This document shows positions 9,049 to 17,283 of a stretch of DNA of 64,000 nucleotides, piece by piece. Origin of the DNA: Pacificitalea sp040119125 (GTDB lineage Bacteria > Pseudomonadota > Alphaproteobacteria > Rhodobacterales > Rhodobacteraceae); NCBI GenBank assembly GCA_040119125.1, contig JBEDTR010000009.1, forward strand, positions 18,284 to 82,283, written 5' to 3'. The first letter of the stretch is position 1. Each line of letters opens with the position of its first letter. The notes beneath the pieces are model-generated. The model saw nothing but the letters and a program-made list of their open reading frames with translations, was not told the origin of the DNA and did no database searches. The position numbers and the translations under genes were made by a program.

Positions 9049-10035
9049 ATGACCGCCGATTTCGCCCCGCTGCCCCAGCCCAATTCTGCCGATGGCACCC
9101 CGCGCCGTGTGGGGGTCGAAATCGAGTTCGGCGGGGTGGACGAAGCCCATGCTGCCAGCATCGCCGCCGACATACTCGGCGGCACTGCCCACGAAGACGG
9201 CACCGCCACGCGCAACGTGTCGGGTGGCACCTTGGGCAAGCTGGAGATCTACCTCGATTCCACTTGGCGCAATTCCCGGCATGAGGCCGTGCGCACGGCG
9301 ACAGAAACGCTGGGGCGCGACCTGATCCCCGTGGAAATCGTGACCGAGCCGATCCCCGTTTCCGATCTGCCGCAGCTGTCCCGCCTGTGTGATGCGCTGC
9401 GCGAGGCGGGCGCGGAGGGGACGAAGGCCGGGCTGCTGAACGGGTTTGGCCTGCATTACAATATTCAGACGGTCTCCGACGCCGATGGCGATATCTGCCG
9501 GCCTCTGCTGGCCTATGCCTTGATCGAAAGCTGGATGCGGCGCGCGCAACCCATTGACCAATCCCGCGCCGTGCTGCCCTTCACCGATCCCTATCCGACG
9601 CGGCTGGTGCGGGCGCTCTGCGACCTTGGCCCCGATGCCGCGCGCGCCGATGTGCAGGACGCCTATCTGAGCCACGCGCCGGATCGCAATTACGGGCTCG
9701 ACATGTTGCCGATCTTTGCGACCTTCGACGAGGAGACGGTGCGCGACCGGATGAAAAGCCATAAGCTTTCGCCGCGCCCGGCATTCCATTTCCGCCTGCC
9801 CGAAAGCCGCATTGATGAGAGCGACTGGTCGCTGGCCGACGAATGGCAGCGCTGGGTGATCGTCGAAAGGGTGGCGGCAGATACCGCATTGCTAGGCCAG
9901 TTGATCGAAGGCTGGCAGGATGAGCATGGCGCGATTACCCTGTCGCGCCGCGCATGGGCTGAGCGCTGCGGAGATATTCTGGCGACACATGGGCTGATGA
10001 CCGGCAGGGGCGATGCGGCGGGGTCAGCGGCATGA
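9049..10035 (+). CDS. Amidoligase enzyme (Amidoligase_2, glutamine-synthetase-like fold)
   Basis: A 328-residue protein with the characteristic GVEIEF motif at residues 22-27, a LEIYLD segment near residue 65 and a later GFGLHYN strand. This strand pattern is that of the COOH-NH2 amidoligases, whose catalytic core resembles glutamine synthetase. They are proposed to form amide bonds between amino acids or peptides and a carboxylate using ATP. The start is ATG 9049, with AGGAGA 9 nt upstream. Its stop overlaps the start of the next gene by 4 nt (ATGA), so the two are surely co-translated. Substrate and product are unknown; the pairing with a gamma-glutamyl hydrolase-like enzyme points to gamma-glutamyl or other peptide conjugates. 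Confidence 0.85.
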   Translation: MTADFAPLPQPNSADGTPRRVGVEIEFGGVDEAHAASIAADILGGTAHEDGTATRNVSGGTLGKLEIYLDSTWRNSRHEAVRTATETLGRDLIPVEIVTEPIPVSDLPQLSRLCDALREAGAEGTKAGLLNGFGLHYNIQTVSDADGDICRPLLAYALIESWMRRAQPIDQSRAVLPFTDPYPTRLVRALCDLGPDAARADVQDAYLSHAPDRNYGLDMLPIFATFDEETVRDRMKSHKLSPRPAFHFRLPESRIDESDWSLADEWQRWVIVERVAADTALLGQLIEGWQDEHGAITLSRRAWAERCGDILATHGLMTGRGDAAGSAA

Positions 10036-10766
10036 AGCGTCCTGTTATCGGTGTCACCACGTCCCGTCGTTCGGGCTGGCGCATATTTCCGCTGGTCGCG
10101 CTGAATGTCTGGCTGGCAGGGGGCCGTGCCGTGCGCTGGGGGGCAGGGCGGCCCGCCGATGTGCATGAAGTCGACGGCATCATCATTGGCGGCGGCGACG
10201 ATATTTCGCCAGAAGTCTATGGGGGCGAGCTCGTCTCCGCTGCGCGGCTCGACCCTGAACGCGACGCGCTGGAGCGTCGTCTGGTGGAGGAGGCGCGCGC
10301 CACCATGACGCCGGTTCTGGGGATCTGCCGCGGCAGCCAGATGATCAACGTGGCACTTGGCGGCACGCTCGATCAGGATGCCTATGCCTCCCATCCCGAC
10401 AGCCAGCATTACAAGACGATCCTCCCGCGCAAGGATGTGCGCATCGAGCCGGGAACGCGCTTGATGGATTTCGTCGGACCTGCGCCGATGAAGGTCAACG
10501 CCCTGCACAGTCAGGCGGTCGACCGGCTGGGCGAGGGGCTGCGCATCGCTGCGCGTGACACCGGCGGAATGGTGCAGGCGATCGAGCGGGTGCGCGACCC
10601 GTTCGCGATTGGCGTCCAGTGGCACCCGGAGCATTTGTTCTACGCCCGGCGCCAAAGGGCGATTTTCCGCGCGCTGGTTGCGGCGGCGCGGGCGGCACGG
10701 CAACACGACAGTCAGCTTGCCGCCGTCGAGGCCGAAGGTCGCACCAGCGCGGGAGCCCCGTTGTGA
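10032..10766 (+). CDS. Gamma-glutamyl-gamma-aminobutyrate hydrolase-like (peptidase C26, class I GATase fold)
   Basis: A 244-residue class I glutamine-amidotransferase-fold hydrolase. The nucleophile cysteine is C99 in GICRGSQM, and the partner His and Glu are H198 and E200 in VQWHPEH. A glycine-rich IIGGGDDISP segment near residue 51 is typical of PuuD-like enzymes, which cut gamma-glutamyl bonds. The ATGA overlap with the amidoligase implies that the pair makes and edits, or matures, the same amide-linked product. A standalone role in polyamine degradation is less likely because no puu genes are present. Confidence 0.88.
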   Translation: MKRPVIGVTTSRRSGWRIFPLVALNVWLAGGRAVRWGAGRPADVHEVDGIIIGGGDDISPEVYGGELVSAARLDPERDALERRLVEEARATMTPVLGICRGSQMINVALGGTLDQDAYASHPDSQHYKTILPRKDVRIEPGTRLMDFVGPAPMKVNALHSQAVDRLGEGLRIAARDTGGMVQAIERVRDPFAIGVQWHPEHLFYARRQRAIFRALVAAARAARQHDSQLAAVEAEGRTSAGAPL

Positions 10767-10812
10767 CGCGGACGCGGCGCGCGTAGCGTTTGCCCAGATC
10801 AAGGAGGTCGAC

Positions 10813-11757
10813 ATGGCGCATGATCACGATCACGGTCACTCGCACGCGGGCCACGGCCATCATCACATCGACCCCGAAGCAGGCGACCGCAAGGTCGCGG
10901 CGGCTGTCGGGGTCAATCTGCTGCTGACCGTGGCGCAGATCGCGGGTGGCATCCTGTCGGGGTCTCTCGCGCTGATTGCGGATGCGATCCACAACCTGTC
11001 GGATGCGATGTCGCTCATCATCGCATTCGCGGCGCGCAAGATCGCTCGACGCCCGGCAGATGCCCAGATGACCTTTGGCTATGCGCGGGCCGAAACCGTC
11101 GCCGCGCTGGTCAATTACACCACGCTGATCGTGATTGGCCTCTACCTTATCTACGAAGGTGTCGCGCGTCTGTTTGATCCGCAGCCCATTGCCGGTTGGA
11201 CCGTTGTGATCGTCGCGGCCATTGCGCTGATCGTGGATCTGGTGACCGCGGCGCTGACCTACACGATGTCGAAGGAAAGCATGAACATCCGCGCGGCGTT
11301 TCTACATAATGTGGCCGATGCGATGGGCTCCGTTGCGGTGATCGTCGCGGGCACACTGGTCATTCTATATGACTGGCAGATCATCGACCCGTTGGTGACG
11401 CTGCTGATCGCGGGCTACATCCTGTGGCACGCATTCGCCGAGATCGGCGGCGTGATCCGGGTTCTGATGCTGGGCGCGCCGCCCGACATGGACAGCGCCG
11501 AGGTTCTGGCAGTGCTGCGCGATGTGGATGGCGTCTGCGCGTTGCATCACCTGCACCTGTGGCAAATGGAAGAACGCGAGACCGCGCTGCAAGTGCATGT
11601 GGTGGTCGAGGACAGCCGCTGGTCCGAAGCTGCGCAGATCAAGCAGCGCCTGCGGGGCGTGCTGTCCGACATGGGGATCAGCCACGCCACGCTGGAACTG
11701 GAACAGGCCACCCATGCCTGCACTGATGAGCAGGAAATCGGTCACGCGGCGGCCTGA
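10813..11757 (+). CDS. Cation diffusion facilitator family transporter (Zn/Co/Cd efflux type)
   Basis: A 314-residue membrane protein with six predicted helices and a cytosolic C-terminal domain. The first 22 residues are His-rich (MAHDHDHGHSHAGHGHHH), a metal-binding tail as in ZitB/CzcD. The transport sites appear as HNLSDAM and HNVADAM in helices 2 and 5. It exports divalent metal ions, most likely zinc, in exchange for protons. AAGGAGGT, close to a perfect ribosome-binding site, lies just before ATG 10813. It starts 46 nt after the C26 hydrolase gene and may belong to the same transcript. Confidence 0.93.
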   Translation: MAHDHDHGHSHAGHGHHHIDPEAGDRKVAAAVGVNLLLTVAQIAGGILSGSLALIADAIHNLSDAMSLIIAFAARKIARRPADAQMTFGYARAETVAALVNYTTLIVIGLYLIYEGVARLFDPQPIAGWTVVIVAAIALIVDLVTAALTYTMSKESMNIRAAFLHNVADAMGSVAVIVAGTLVILYDWQIIDPLVTLLIAGYILWHAFAEIGGVIRVLMLGAPPDMDSAEVLAVLRDVDGVCALHHLHLWQMEERETALQVHVVVEDSRWSEAAQIKQRLRGVLSDMGISHATLELEQATHACTDEQEIGHAAA

Positions 11758-11789
11758 TCCGGCCTTCGGCCCGCGTTAACCAGGCAGAA

Positions 11790-12302
11790 ATGGAATCATG
11801 CCTATCAAGGGGTATGGAACATATCAGCATTGCCCTTCGCCCCGTGATCCTCAGCGCGCTGACCCATATCGCGCGGGCGGAGGCCACATCGGTCGATGCG
11901 CTGATCGCCAGTGCTATCCGCGCCGATCTGGACCGACGCGGCACAGAACGGGCCAATGCCGCCATCCGGCGCGCCGCAGATGGTCCACCCGCCGCGCCGT
12001 TGCGCCACAGGCTTGGCGCATTGGTGGCGCATGCGCAGGGCTGGGGGGATGTGCAGGCTGGGCTGCATGCGAAGGGTTATCGCCTGACGCTCCGCGCGGG
12101 GCGGGTCATGGTGCTGGAGGCGCAAACGCAGACGGTGGCGGGCGCATTGACTGATATTGTGCGGGACGAGGCTGCGCTGGTTCGCCGTTTCGGGATCAGT
12201 TTCGCCGACTGGGTCGCCTTGCGCTCCACCCGGCTGGCCACGGCATCGCGCGGCGCGGTTGCACAAAGCGGTATGATGGGCCCAGCTGATCGCACGGGGT
12301 AA
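11790..12302 (+). CDS. Hypothetical protein with a possible ribbon-helix-helix N-terminus
   Basis: 170 residues from the first ATG; a second ATG at 11814 with AAGGGG just upstream is an equally good start. The first 50 residues read as a strand (ISIALRP), a helix and a second helix (SVDALIASAIRADLDRR), the layout of Arc/MetJ-type DNA-binding proteins. The middle contains a segment (ALVAHAQGWGDVQAGLHAKG then YRLTLRAGRVMVLE) that resembles the accessory domain seen in relaxase-type mobilisation proteins. No catalytic residues were recognised. Both assignments are inferences from pattern only. Confidence 0.6.
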   Translation: MESCLSRGMEHISIALRPVILSALTHIARAEATSVDALIASAIRADLDRRGTERANAAIRRAADGPPAAPLRHRLGALVAHAQGWGDVQAGLHAKGYRLTLRAGRVMVLEAQTQTVAGALTDIVRDEAALVRRFGISFADWVALRSTRLATASRGAVAQSGMMGPADRTG

Positions 12303-12458
12303 GCTGGGTGGCAGCGGGCCATCGGCGCGCAGGCCGATAAACGGTCGCGGTCCCGCATGTCGATCTGGATGGGCGAGTTGGGCCGCGCGGTCAACGCGCA
12401 GCGCCAGTGTCTAAGCGCAGGGCCATGGCTGAGCAATGCGTGATTGACGCAAATGCGA

Positions 12459-13304
12459 TCAGCGACCGGGAATGTCCTGACGGCGTTCGCCCGCGCCTTC
12501 CCAACTGTCGATGGCGGCGATGGCTTCCTCCGCCGTCTCGACAAAGCGGAACAGGTCCAGATCCTTTTCGCTGATGGTGCCCGCCTCTGCCAGCGCGTCA
12601 AAGTTCAGGATGCTTTCCCAGAAGGCGCGCCCGAACAGCAGGATCGGCACTTTGCGCATGCGCCCGGTCTGGATCAGGGTCAGCGTCTCGAAGAATTCGT
12701 CCAGCGTCCCGAACCCGCCGGGGAAGACCGCAACCACATTGGCCCGCATCAGGAAATGCATCTTGCGGATCGCGAAATAGTGGAAATTGAAACACAGGCC
12801 GGGTGTGACGAATTCATTCGGGGCTTGCTCAAACGGCAGCACGATGTTGAGCCCGATGGAATGGCCGCCCGCATCCAGCGCACCGCGATTGCCCGCCTCC
12901 ATCACGCCGGGGCCGCCGCCGGTGACGATCACGTCGCGGGTGCCGCCGGTTTTCAGGCTGCGCTCGGTCATCAGCCGGGCGAAATCGCGCGCCTCGTCAT
13001 AAAATGCCGCCAATCCGCGCAGCGTGTCCGTGCGGGCATGTTCGGCATCCGCCGGGCGGGGGATGCGCGCGCCGCCAAACAGCACGATCGTGCTTTCGAT
13101 GCCCTTTTCGGCCATCATCAATTCGGGCTTCAGCAGCTCCAGCTGCAGCCGCACCGGGCGCAATTCGTCGCGCAGCAGAAAATCTTCGTCCGCGAAGGCC
13201 AGTCGATAGGCCGGCGCGCGGGTCTGGGGGGTGTCGGGAATGTCGCTTGCCGTCCGGATGTCCTGTTCGGCGTCCCGAAATCCACTCTGCCGCTCGTCGC
13301 TCAT
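12459..13304 (-). CDS. LOG family / TIGR00730 Rossmann-fold nucleotide hydrolase
   Basis: A 281-residue protein with the family hallmark PGGFGTLDE and a second conserved glycine motif (GGGPGVMEAGNRGA). LOG proteins cleave the N-glycosidic bond of nucleoside 5'-monophosphates, releasing ribose 5-phosphate; plant members activate cytokinins and bacterial ones may hydrolyse AMP-like compounds. They were long misannotated as lysine decarboxylases. The extra 80 N-terminal residues, compared with the 180-200 residue short form, put it in the longer bacterial group. ATG 13304 with GAAGG upstream was chosen over an in-frame ATG at 13340. It diverges from dapD. Confidence 0.85.
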   Translation of the reverse strand: MSDERQSGFRDAEQDIRTASDIPDTPQTRAPAYRLAFADEDFLLRDELRPVRLQLELLKPELMMAEKGIESTIVLFGGARIPRPADAEHARTDTLRGLAAFYDEARDFARLMTERSLKTGGTRDVIVTGGGPGVMEAGNRGALDAGGHSIGLNIVLPFEQAPNEFVTPGLCFNFHYFAIRKMHFLMRANVVAVFPGGFGTLDEFFETLTLIQTGRMRKVPILLFGRAFWESILNFDALAEAGTISEKDLDLFRFVETAEEAIAAIDSWEGAGERRQDIPGR

Positions 13305-13394
13305 ATCGGCCTTCGCTCCCGTGAGATTGCGCGTAATCATTCAAGCGTCTATAGCCTCCTGCGAACCGAGACCAGACAGAACCGGGAGCGCCCC

Positions 13395-14222
<828 letters not shown>

Positions 14223-14249
14223 ACCGCGCAGCGGTGTCATAGCTAGCCC

Positions 14250-15092
14250 ATGACCGGAACGCTTCTTTCCCTTGGCCACGGCTATTCGGCCCGTGCGCTT
14301 GCCCGCCTGCTGCGGCCTCGTGGCTGGCGGATCATCGGCACGACCCGCTCGGCTGAGAAAGCCGCGGCGCTGGAGGCCGAGGGCGTCGAGCCACGGATCT
14401 GGCCCGGCGCCGATCTGTCGGACGACATTGCCGTCGCAACCCATATTTTGGCCAATGCCGGACCGGGGAGCGATGGCGATCCGTTTCTGACAGCGATCGG
14501 GGACCAGCTGCGCAGTGCGCGCCCGGTTTGGGCGGGGTATCTATCGACAACCGGGGTTTACGGCGATCACGATGGCAACTGGGTGGATGAGGACACGCCG
14601 CTCGCACCCTCGACCGAGCGCGGGCAGATGCGCGTCGTCGCCGAGGCCGCGTGGCGCGACACGGGCCTGCCGCTGCATATCTTCCGCTTGGCCGGGATTT
14701 ACGGTCCCGGTCGCGGCCCCTTTGCCAAGCTGCGCGCGGGTCGTGCGCGCCGGATCATCAAGCCGGGGCAGGTGTTTTCCCGCATTCATGTCGACGACAT
14801 CGCGCAGGTGCTGGCAGCATCGATGGCGCAGCCCGATCCGGGCCGGGTCTACAACCTGTGCGATGACGATCCCGCACCGCCGCAGGACGTGATCGCCCAT
14901 GCTGCCCGCCTGCTCGACCTGCCCTTGCCGCCCGAGGTCAATTTCGACGAGGCGGAGATGAGCCCGATGGCGCGCAGCTTCTACGCTGAATCGAAGAAGG
15001 TGCGAAACGACCGGATCAAGACTGAGCTTGGCGTGCGGCTGATCCACCCCAATTACCGCAGCGGTCTGGCGGCGGAGGCCGGGACGAGCTGA
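14250..15092 (+). CDS. SDR / NAD-dependent epimerase-like protein (YeeZ type)
   Basis: A 280-residue atypical short-chain dehydrogenase. The nucleotide-binding region at the N-terminus reads LLSLGHGYSARALARLL, a variant of the GxxGxxG motif. Further conserved pieces are STTGVYGDHDG and FRLAGIYGPGR, as in YeeZ-like proteins. The classical YxxxK catalytic pair is not evident (Tyr present, Lys not in place), so catalysis may differ or be lost. It lies 28 nt after dapD and is probably in the same transcript. No substrate can be named. Confidence 0.85.
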   Translation: MTGTLLSLGHGYSARALARLLRPRGWRIIGTTRSAEKAAALEAEGVEPRIWPGADLSDDIAVATHILANAGPGSDGDPFLTAIGDQLRSARPVWAGYLSTTGVYGDHDGNWVDEDTPLAPSTERGQMRVVAEAAWRDTGLPLHIFRLAGIYGPGRGPFAKLRAGRARRIIKPGQVFSRIHVDDIAQVLAASMAQPDPGRVYNLCDDDPAPPQDVIAHAARLLDLPLPPEVNFDEAEMSPMARSFYAESKKVRNDRIKTELGVRLIHPNYRSGLAAEAGTS

Positions 15093-15152
15093 CCTGCGCG
15101 ACGTTCCTTGATCGAGCGGGGGAACGGAGCAGGGCGCCACTCGTTAAGACGC

Positions 15153-15986
15153 ATGAATTACCAAGACATCGCCTCCCGCGCCGATCTGGAAGACTGGATC
15201 CGACAGATCGATATGTCCGGGACGCCGGATCAACGCCGCGCCGGCTTTCGTCGTCTGGTCGGCCCGCAGCCCATCGCCCGGCCCAAGGTTCTGGGCGGCG
15301 TGCCGGGCCGCATGATCGGGCGCGGCGCGCGGGTGATCGTGTGGCTGCATGGCGGCGGCTATATGTTTGGCGGCTCGGATACCCATGGCCGCCCGGCGCG
15401 GCGTCTGGCCGAGCTGACAGGCTGGCAGGTGTTTGTGCCCGACTACCGGCTGGCGCCGGAGCACCCTTGGCCCGCGATGCTGGACGATGCTCTTGCCGTT
15501 TTGACGGCACTGGGTCCGTCGCCGGTGGTGGGCGACGGCGCGGGCGGGCATCTGGCCTTGCAGGCGGCGCGGCGGCGGCACGATCTGGTGCAGCGTCTGG
15601 CGCTGGTCTCGCCCAATACCGACCGCAGTGGCCTGAGCGAAACCCGGCGGCGCGACAGCGCCACGGATCTGATGAATGATGACGCCACCGACACGGAGCT
15701 GGCGTCGATGGCATTCGGCGACCGGCCGGGAGATGATCCTGACCTGTCCCCGATCTTTGGCGATCTGGAAAAGCTGCCGCCGCTATGCCTGACCGCCAGC
15801 ACGTCAGAACGTCTGCTTGACGATACGCTTCTATTGGCAAGAGCCGCGGGGCTGGCCGGGGTGGAGGTGAAGCTCGACCTGTTGCGCGATCTGTTCCATC
15901 GGTGGGTGCTATGGCCCGATATTCTGCCGCAGGCCGAACAGACCCTGTGCGACATCGCGGTCTGGCTGCTGCGCGACGCGGACTGA
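15153..15986 (+). CDS. Alpha/beta hydrolase, HSL family, with the nucleophile Ser replaced by Gly
   Basis: 277 residues with the oxyanion-hole motif HGGGY and the region downstream of it (DYRLAPEHPWPA) that define hormone-sensitive-lipase-like esterases. The nucleophile elbow, normally GDSAGG, reads GDGAGG with glycine at residue 129 (codon GGC at 15537-15539). The His segment (LFHRWVLW) and the acidic residue segment (SERLLDD) are still present. As written, it should be unable to form an acyl-enzyme, so it may be a pseudo-enzyme or carry a sequence error, one base away from AGC. The start at 15153 has a poor ribosome-binding site. Confidence 0.82.
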   Translation: MNYQDIASRADLEDWIRQIDMSGTPDQRRAGFRRLVGPQPIARPKVLGGVPGRMIGRGARVIVWLHGGGYMFGGSDTHGRPARRLAELTGWQVFVPDYRLAPEHPWPAMLDDALAVLTALGPSPVVGDGAGGHLALQAARRRHDLVQRLALVSPNTDRSGLSETRRRDSATDLMNDDATDTELASMAFGDRPGDDPDLSPIFGDLEKLPPLCLTASTSERLLDDTLLLARAAGLAGVEVKLDLLRDLFHRWVLWPDILPQAEQTLCDIAVWLLRDAD

Positions 15987-16084
15987 CCGGGCTGTGCCGC
16001 GCGCTCTGGCCTGCCGCGCCCGATCCGGGCATAGACGGCACGCGGCGCCCGCATGAAGCGCCGGTCATATGCGAGGCAAGGCTC

Positions 16085-17035
16085 ATGTCCATCCTGTTGA
16101 TACATACCGGCGGCACGATCGCCATGGCGCAATCCGATCAGGGCTTTGTGCCCGTGGTCGGCATTGTCGAGGATGCGGTGGCCGGGCTGGTCGCAGAAGG
16201 ACAGGTCGGCGCGCCGGTCGAGATCCTGCGGCTGGACCCGCTGATCGATTCCGCGCAGGCCACGCCGCAGGACTGGCTCCGCGTCGCGCGGACGATCCAT
16301 GAGGCGCGCGAAATGCATGACGCCTTCGTGGTGACCCACGGCACTGATACGCTGGCCTATACCGCCGCGGCGCTTTGTCTGGCGCTGGCTGGGCTAGATC
16401 GGCCGGTGATCGTCACCGGGGCCATGTCGCCGCTGACGGTTCCCGGCAATGACGGGCTGCGCAATCTGACCGATGCGATGGCCGCCGCACAGACCGCTCC
16501 GCCGGGCGTCTGGGTGCAGTTTGGCGGGCGGCTGCTGCATGGCGGGCGGGTGCGCAAGGTGCACTCGCAGGCATTCGATGCATTCGCAGCCACAGAGGGG
16601 GAGACCGCGCCGATCCAGCCCGCCGACGCAGCTGCGCTGATCGAAGTGGCACCGCACAAGGTTGCGATCCTGACGGCCACGCCGGATCTGTGCATGGACT
16701 TGTTCGCCCATGCGGTGGACTGCTGCGACGGGCTGGTGCTGCGCTGCTTCGGTGCGGGCACGGTGCCGGATACTGCCGCGCTTGAGGCGGTGTTGACCAC
16801 GGCACGGACGCGCGAAGTGCCGGTTGTGGCCGTCACTCAGTGCCACGAGGGCGGAACGCGGCTGGGCACCTATGCTGCCGACAGTATTCTGGGGCGCACC
16901 GGCGTTGTGGACGGGCGCGATATGACGGCGGAGGCCGCGTTCGCCAAGATGCAATTTGCCTTGTCGCGCTCCGGGGATTTCGACGCGCGCCGGCGCTTCC
17001 TGAGCTCCGCCCAATGTGGCGAGATGCGCCGCTGA
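16085..17035 (+). CDS. L-asparaginase family protein
   Basis: 316 residues with both catalytic threonine motifs: HTGGTIAM (T11) and VVTHGTDTLAYT (T87-D88). No signal peptide is visible, so it is a cytoplasmic form. The family hydrolyses asparagine to aspartate and ammonia, and some members prefer glutamine or act as glutamyl-tRNA amidotransferase-like enzymes. ATG 16085 was chosen because the motif-bearing N-terminal strand should begin immediately there (MSILLIHTGG). It follows the hydrolase gene by 98 nt and precedes an amino acid symporter, suggesting amino acid scavenging. Confidence 0.92.
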   Translation: MSILLIHTGGTIAMAQSDQGFVPVVGIVEDAVAGLVAEGQVGAPVEILRLDPLIDSAQATPQDWLRVARTIHEAREMHDAFVVTHGTDTLAYTAAALCLALAGLDRPVIVTGAMSPLTVPGNDGLRNLTDAMAAAQTAPPGVWVQFGGRLLHGGRVRKVHSQAFDAFAATEGETAPIQPADAAALIEVAPHKVAILTATPDLCMDLFAHAVDCCDGLVLRCFGAGTVPDTAALEAVLTTARTREVPVVAVTQCHEGGTRLGTYAADSILGRTGVVDGRDMTAEAAFAKMQFALSRSGDFDARRRFLSSAQCGEMRR

Positions 17036-17159
17036 CACCACCCGATCGCGTCCTGCCGGGCACGATCCGCGGCTAAGATTGCTTGACGCCCAGTCGCCAA
17101 GTGCGAAACCTATATATTGCTGCTAATGGAAGGAGCACCCGCGACTGCCATGCCCGTCG

Positions 17160-17181
17160 TGACGTGGCGCCAGTGACGTCA
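17160..17181 (+). promoter_or_regulatory. Possible operator: repeated TGACGT upstream of the symporter
   Basis: TGACGT occurs at 17160-17165 and again at 17174-17179, where it is part of the 8-bp palindrome TGACGTCA. The copies are 14 nt apart, about 100 nt upstream of the symporter start. A TATATA stretch lies at 17111-17116. Regulator unknown. Confidence 0.25.
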
Positions 17182-17283
17182 GCTCCCGATGCGCCAACAT
17201 GAGGCGCGCGGCTGCTGCGGCAGGGCCTGCGACGGGCCCTTGATATATCGCGCGTAAACCGCAGAGACAGACGGGGACAGACC

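Noticed and set aside
8215..9789. A 524-codon open frame on the minus strand across rlmN and the amidoligase gene
   Set aside because: It overlaps two confident plus-strand genes, and its translation is low in recognisable motifs. It is a GC-rich shadow frame.
12444..13394. Upstream in-frame extension of dapD reading antisense to the LOG-family gene
   Set aside because: DapD has a normal 275-residue length from ATG 13395 with a plausible ribosome-binding site, and the extension covers a confident gene on the other strand.
15902..16084. Upstream extension of the asparaginase reading frame
   Set aside because: It overlaps the hydrolase 3' end, and the catalytic HTGGTIAM motif must lie at the very N-terminus, fixing ATG 16085.
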